Source: Streptomyces rubradiris
GTDB lineage: Bacteria; Actinomycetota; Actinomycetes; Streptomycetales; Streptomycetaceae
Reading direction: 5' to 3'
Length of the DNA: 64,000 bases
Assembly: GCF_016860525.1 (NCBI RefSeq)
Contig: NZ_BNEA01000015.1
Location: 1,612,001-1,676,000 of the forward strand
This document shows, piece after piece, positions 62,013 to 64,000 of this stretch. How positions within the stretch are numbered: the stretch's first letter is position 1; each line of letters opens with the position of its first letter. The notes beneath the pieces were generated by a model. That model ran no database searches and was not told the origin of the DNA. It saw only the letters and a list, made by a program, of their open reading frames with translations. A program made the position numbers and the translations under genes.

Positions 62013-62029
62013 TTCAACGTTCTGTTGAA
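62013..62029. promoter_or_regulatory. Operator candidate in the allB/IclR gap, site 1
   Basis: TTCAAC and GTTGAA face each other across five bases (TTCAACGTTCTGTTGAA), a perfect inverted repeat 83 bases upstream of allB. It is A/T-rich compared with its surroundings and a likely binding site for the divergent IclR regulator. Confidence 0.65.
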
Positions 62030-62117
62030 GGAGTCTTCACTTCCCCTACTCCGTCGTCAAGGGGCACCCTTCGAGGTGGCATGCGAGGCACACCCGCTCT
62101 GGACGTTTCCACAAAGC

Positions 62118-62131
62118 GGAATTAGAATTCC
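62118..62131. promoter_or_regulatory. Operator candidate in the allB/IclR gap, site 2
   Basis: GGAATTAGAATTCC, a perfect palindrome with a two-base centre, 90 bases upstream of the IclR gene. It resembles the TTCC/GGAA-type sites of AllR regulators. Together with site 1 it could place regulator on both promoters of the 291-base gap, which holds no other feature. Confidence 0.65.
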
Positions 62132-62221
62132 AACAAGCAGAACGTAGCTACGTACAAGCGGGGAGTCAACCGACTGCCGGGTAGGCTTCTGCTCTCCCGC
62201 CAGTCCCGAAAGGAACGCGCC

Positions 62222-63019
62222 GTGCCGACGTCCAGCGCCAGCACCACCGACTCCGCCAAGCCCTCCGCCGCCGGCGGGGTGCAGTCCCTGGAGCGCGCCT
62301 TCGACCTGCTCGAGCGGATGGCGGACGCGGGCGGCGAGGTGGGCCTGAGCGAACTGTCCGCGGCCAGCGGCCTGCCGCTGCCCACCATCCACCGGCTGAT
62401 GCGCACACTGGTCGCCTGCGGCTATGTGCGCCAGCAGACCAACCGGCGCTACGCGCTCGGCCCCCGCCTGATCCGCCTCGGCGAGTCCGCCTCCCGGCTG
62501 CTCGGCACCTGGGCCCGGCCGTATCTGGCCCGGCTGGTGGAGGAGACCGGCGAGACGGCCAACATGGCGCTGCTCGACGGCGACGAGATCGTGTACGTCG
62601 CCCAGGTGCCGTCCAAGCACTCGATGCGGATGTTCACCGAGGTGGGCCGGCGGGTCCTGCCGCACTCCACCGGCGTCGGCAAGGCGCTGCTCGCCGGGGT
62701 CCCGGACGACGAGGTGCGCGCGCTGCTGGCCCGCACCGGCATGCCCGCGGCCACCGAGAAGACCATCACCACGCCGGAGGGGTTCCTCTCGGCGCTGGAG
62801 GAGGTGCGGCGGATGGGCTACGCGGTGGACGACAACGAGCAGGAGATCGGGGTGCGCTGTCTGGCGGTGTCCGTGCCCGACTCCCCCACGGCGGCGGCCA
62901 TCTCCATCTCGGGGCCGGCCGGACGGGTCACGGAGACGGCCACGGAGAAGATCGTGCCCGTGCTCCAGCAGATCGCCCGCGAACTCTCCGCGGCCCTGGC
63001 CAGCCAGAACCAGGGATGA
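62222..63019 (+). CDS. allR: IclR-family regulator of allantoin use (AllR-like)
   Basis: A 265-residue IclR repressor: the winged helix-turn-helix is GLSELSAASGLPLPTIHRLM near residue 42, and the effector domain has NMALLDGDEIVYVAQVPSKH and LPHSTGVGKALLAG. IclR proteins next to allantoinase genes normally repress them and are released by glyoxylate or allantoate; the ligand here is inferred. The GTG at 62222 follows GAAAGGAACGC. The gene is divergent from allB. Confidence 0.92.
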   Translation: MPTSSASTTDSAKPSAAGGVQSLERAFDLLERMADAGGEVGLSELSAASGLPLPTIHRLMRTLVACGYVRQQTNRRYALGPRLIRLGESASRLLGTWARPYLARLVEETGETANMALLDGDEIVYVAQVPSKHSMRMFTEVGRRVLPHSTGVGKALLAGVPDDEVRALLARTGMPAATEKTITTPEGFLSALEEVRRMGYAVDDNEQEIGVRCLAVSVPDSPTAAAISISGPAGRVTETATEKIVPVLQQIARELSAALASQNQG

Positions 63020-63317
63020 GCGGCTTACAGCCCCGGCCGGGCCGGTAGACCGACCGGCGCGGCGCGCGGGAGGTCGTCTTCGCGTCGCACGGCCGGGAGC
63101 CGATCCGTACGACGCTCCGGGGTGTCCACCTCGGGGGCGACAGCATGGACGCCCCCGGCACGTCGGCCGGAGCGGGAGTTCTCGTACCGGGGGACGTTTT
63201 CCTGGCCCGGATGAGACGCACCCCGGCCCGACGGCCGAGCACCCGCGGCCCGTACTCGTGCGCCCCGCCGGAACGGCGACGGAGCCCGGCCACGATCGGG
63301 GTCAGAGTCACGCCCGG
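63020..63317. other. 298-base gap with no supported gene
   Basis: Very G/C-rich DNA between converging genes. Both strands have open frames here, but none shows a start, ribosome site or recognisable protein. No perfect terminator was found by eye. Confidence 0.4.
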
Positions 63318-63644
63318 TCAGCCGCGGGGCGGCTCGCCGAACAGGTCGACGGCGGCGCGCACCTGCGACAGTCCCCGGGCCAGCGCGCTCATCGAGCCGA
63401 TCGCGCCGGCGATCAGCAGCAGGGAGGCGCGCAGCCGCGGGATCTCCGGGACGCCTGCGGCGGCCATCGCGGCCAGGGCCGCCAGCTCGTCCTCGGCTAT
63501 CGCCCGGTCGGGGAAGTCCGCCCGTAACGCGGCGAGTTGGCGGCGCAGCCGGGACACGGCGGTACGCAATTCCGCCACTCTCGGGTCCTCGTCGACGCCG
63601 GTCACCGGCCTCTGCCCCAAGCTCCGCAACACAGCCCTCCCCAT
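63318..63644 (-). CDS. DUF5955-like helical protein
   Basis: A 108-residue helical protein: DPRVAELRTAVSRLRRQLAA and RAIAEDELAALAAMAAAGVP form two helices, followed by PRLRASLLLIAGAIGSMSAL and a short acidic tail. This arrangement is found in a small family common in Streptomyces (I place it with DUF5955 from memory). The ATG at 63644 is preferred to a GTG at 63698. Function unknown. Confidence 0.6.
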   Translation of the reverse strand: MGRAVLRSLGQRPVTGVDEDPRVAELRTAVSRLRRQLAALRADFPDRAIAEDELAALAAMAAAGVPEIPRLRASLLLIAGAIGSMSALARGLSQVRAAVDLFGEPPRG

Positions 63645-63740
63645 CGGCACGCCCTTGTGCGCGGGCCAGTAAACGCCACCTTCGGGCCCGAGCGCCACAG
63701 CGCGGACCGAAATTCAGCCCAACGGCACCGGCACCGCGCA

Positions 63741-63845
63741 CGCGGCCGGATTCCGTCGCCACCGGCTCGCGGCAGCGCGGCCGGTTCGCGTCGCCGTCTG
63801 CCCGCGGGAACGCGGCCGGTTTCCGGCACCGCCGGGTATGCAGGA
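63741..63845. repeat. Three imperfect 35-base repeats
   Basis: CGCGGCCGG occurs at 63741, 63776 and 63811 with similar following sequence, just upstream of the nucleotidyltransferase gene. They resemble, loosely, the G/C-rich repeats at 55257 and may be simple low-complexity DNA. Confidence 0.5.
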
Positions 63846-63848
63846 GCC

Positions 63849-64000
63849 ATGACGGAGAACCGGGAACTTCACGGGGAGGTCGCGGGGCTGCTGCTCGCCG
63901 CCGGCGGCGGCAGACGGCTCGGCGGACGCCCCAAGGCACTGCTGACACACCGGGGCCGGCCCCTGGTCGAGCACGCGGTGGGGGTGCTGCGCGCGGCCGG
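63849..64000 (+). CDS. MobA-like NTP transferase (5' part only)
   Basis: The first 50 codons of a nucleotidyltransferase: MTENRELHGEVAGLLLAAGG then RRLGGRPKALL is the nucleotide-binding start of molybdenum-cofactor guanylyl/cytidylyl transferases (MobA/MocA). The ATG follows AGGAGCC. The window ends inside the gene. A Mo-cofactor role near purine-breakdown genes would fit xanthine dehydrogenase maturation, but that is inference from position. Confidence 0.8.
   Translation, partial: MTENRELHGEVAGLLLAAGGGRRLGGRPKALLTHRGRPLVEHAVGVLRAA

Noticed and set aside
58511..62125. Plus-strand open frame of 1,200 codons opposite AIM24, alc and allB
   Set aside because: Three recognised minus-strand genes explain the DNA; the antisense product is a Gly/Val/Ala/Arg-rich shadow.
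1..64000. CRISPR arrays, tRNA and rRNA genes
   Set aside because: No spaced identical repeats, no tRNA cloverleaf or rRNA core sequence was seen by eye; a covariance-model scan would settle it.

Overview
The window is high-GC DNA with Streptomyces-type codon use. Coding regions have G/C third positions and many GTG starts. The gene content also points to Streptomyces: an AfsA-type gamma-butyrolactone signalling locus, an RNase Sa-like secreted nuclease, GH6 cellulases behind a CebR-type box, and many TetR, LacI, GntR and IclR regulators. No rRNA, tRNA or CRISPR array was seen.

Region 1 (1-16.1 kb) is a plus-strand catabolic or tailoring cluster. It encodes a Baeyer-Villiger monooxygenase, an alpha/beta hydrolase, a flavin amine oxidase, a multi-pass membrane protein of unknown family, an aldehyde dehydrogenase, a Zn alcohol dehydrogenase, a class III aminotransferase, two acyl-CoA synthetases, an acyl-CoA dehydrogenase, a DUF485/solute-sodium symporter pair and a PhyH-type Fe/2-oxoglutarate dioxygenase. 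Five genes between 6 and 15 kb are broken: two carry single-base frameshifts and three have lost internal sequence.

Region 2 (16.2-28.7 kb) holds a diacylglycerol-kinase-like lipid kinase, a cut-down SpoIIE/HATPase regulator, and a TetR gene that looks leaderless and self-repressed. It also holds a self-sufficient CYP102-type P450 divergent from a second alcohol dehydrogenase, a second copy of the amine oxidase, a 2,4-diaminopentanoate dehydrogenase-like enzyme and a DAO-type FAD oxidase. Regions 1 and 2 share the duplicated oxidase and an about 83-bp leader element, so they probably form one island. P450, alcohol dehydrogenase, Baeyer-Villiger enzyme, esterase, aldehyde dehydrogenase, CoA ligase and acyl-CoA dehydrogenase together would make sense as subterminal oxidation of an aliphatic chain, with the amine oxidases and aminotransferase handling nitrogen. 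That pathway is inference.

Region 3 (28.7-32.7 kb) is a junction. It holds an IS5-like transposase tail, a repeat also found 3.1 kb upstream, a decayed 3' end of resB followed by an intact ccsB, and small regulatory or hypothetical genes.

Region 4 (32.9-38.3 kb) is a plant-polysaccharide locus: a Tat-exported GH43 enzyme, a LacI regulator with a candidate operator, a CebR-type box, and two tandem secreted GH6 cellulases.

Region 5 (38.4-44.2 kb) is a gamma-butyrolactone locus: a methyltransferase, two ArpA-type TetR genes, a short-chain reductase, a HAD phosphatase and afsA, with ARE-like inverted repeats.

Region 6 (44.3-64 kb) looks like core chromosome-arm DNA. It has a SWIM-protein/SNF2-helicase pair downstream of a sugar ABC transporter and a ROK kinase, a GntR regulator with duplicated operators, a two-component system, a small membrane protein, a secreted RNase, an AIM24-family protein, the allantoin operon (allB-alc) divergent from its IclR regulator, a small Streptomyces protein, and the start of a MobA-like nucleotidyltransferase. 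From memory, the order afsA, receptor, helicase, ROK/ABC, two-component system and allantoin genes resembles the S. coelicolor region around scbA-scbR (about SCO6246-SCO6267). This was not checked against a database.
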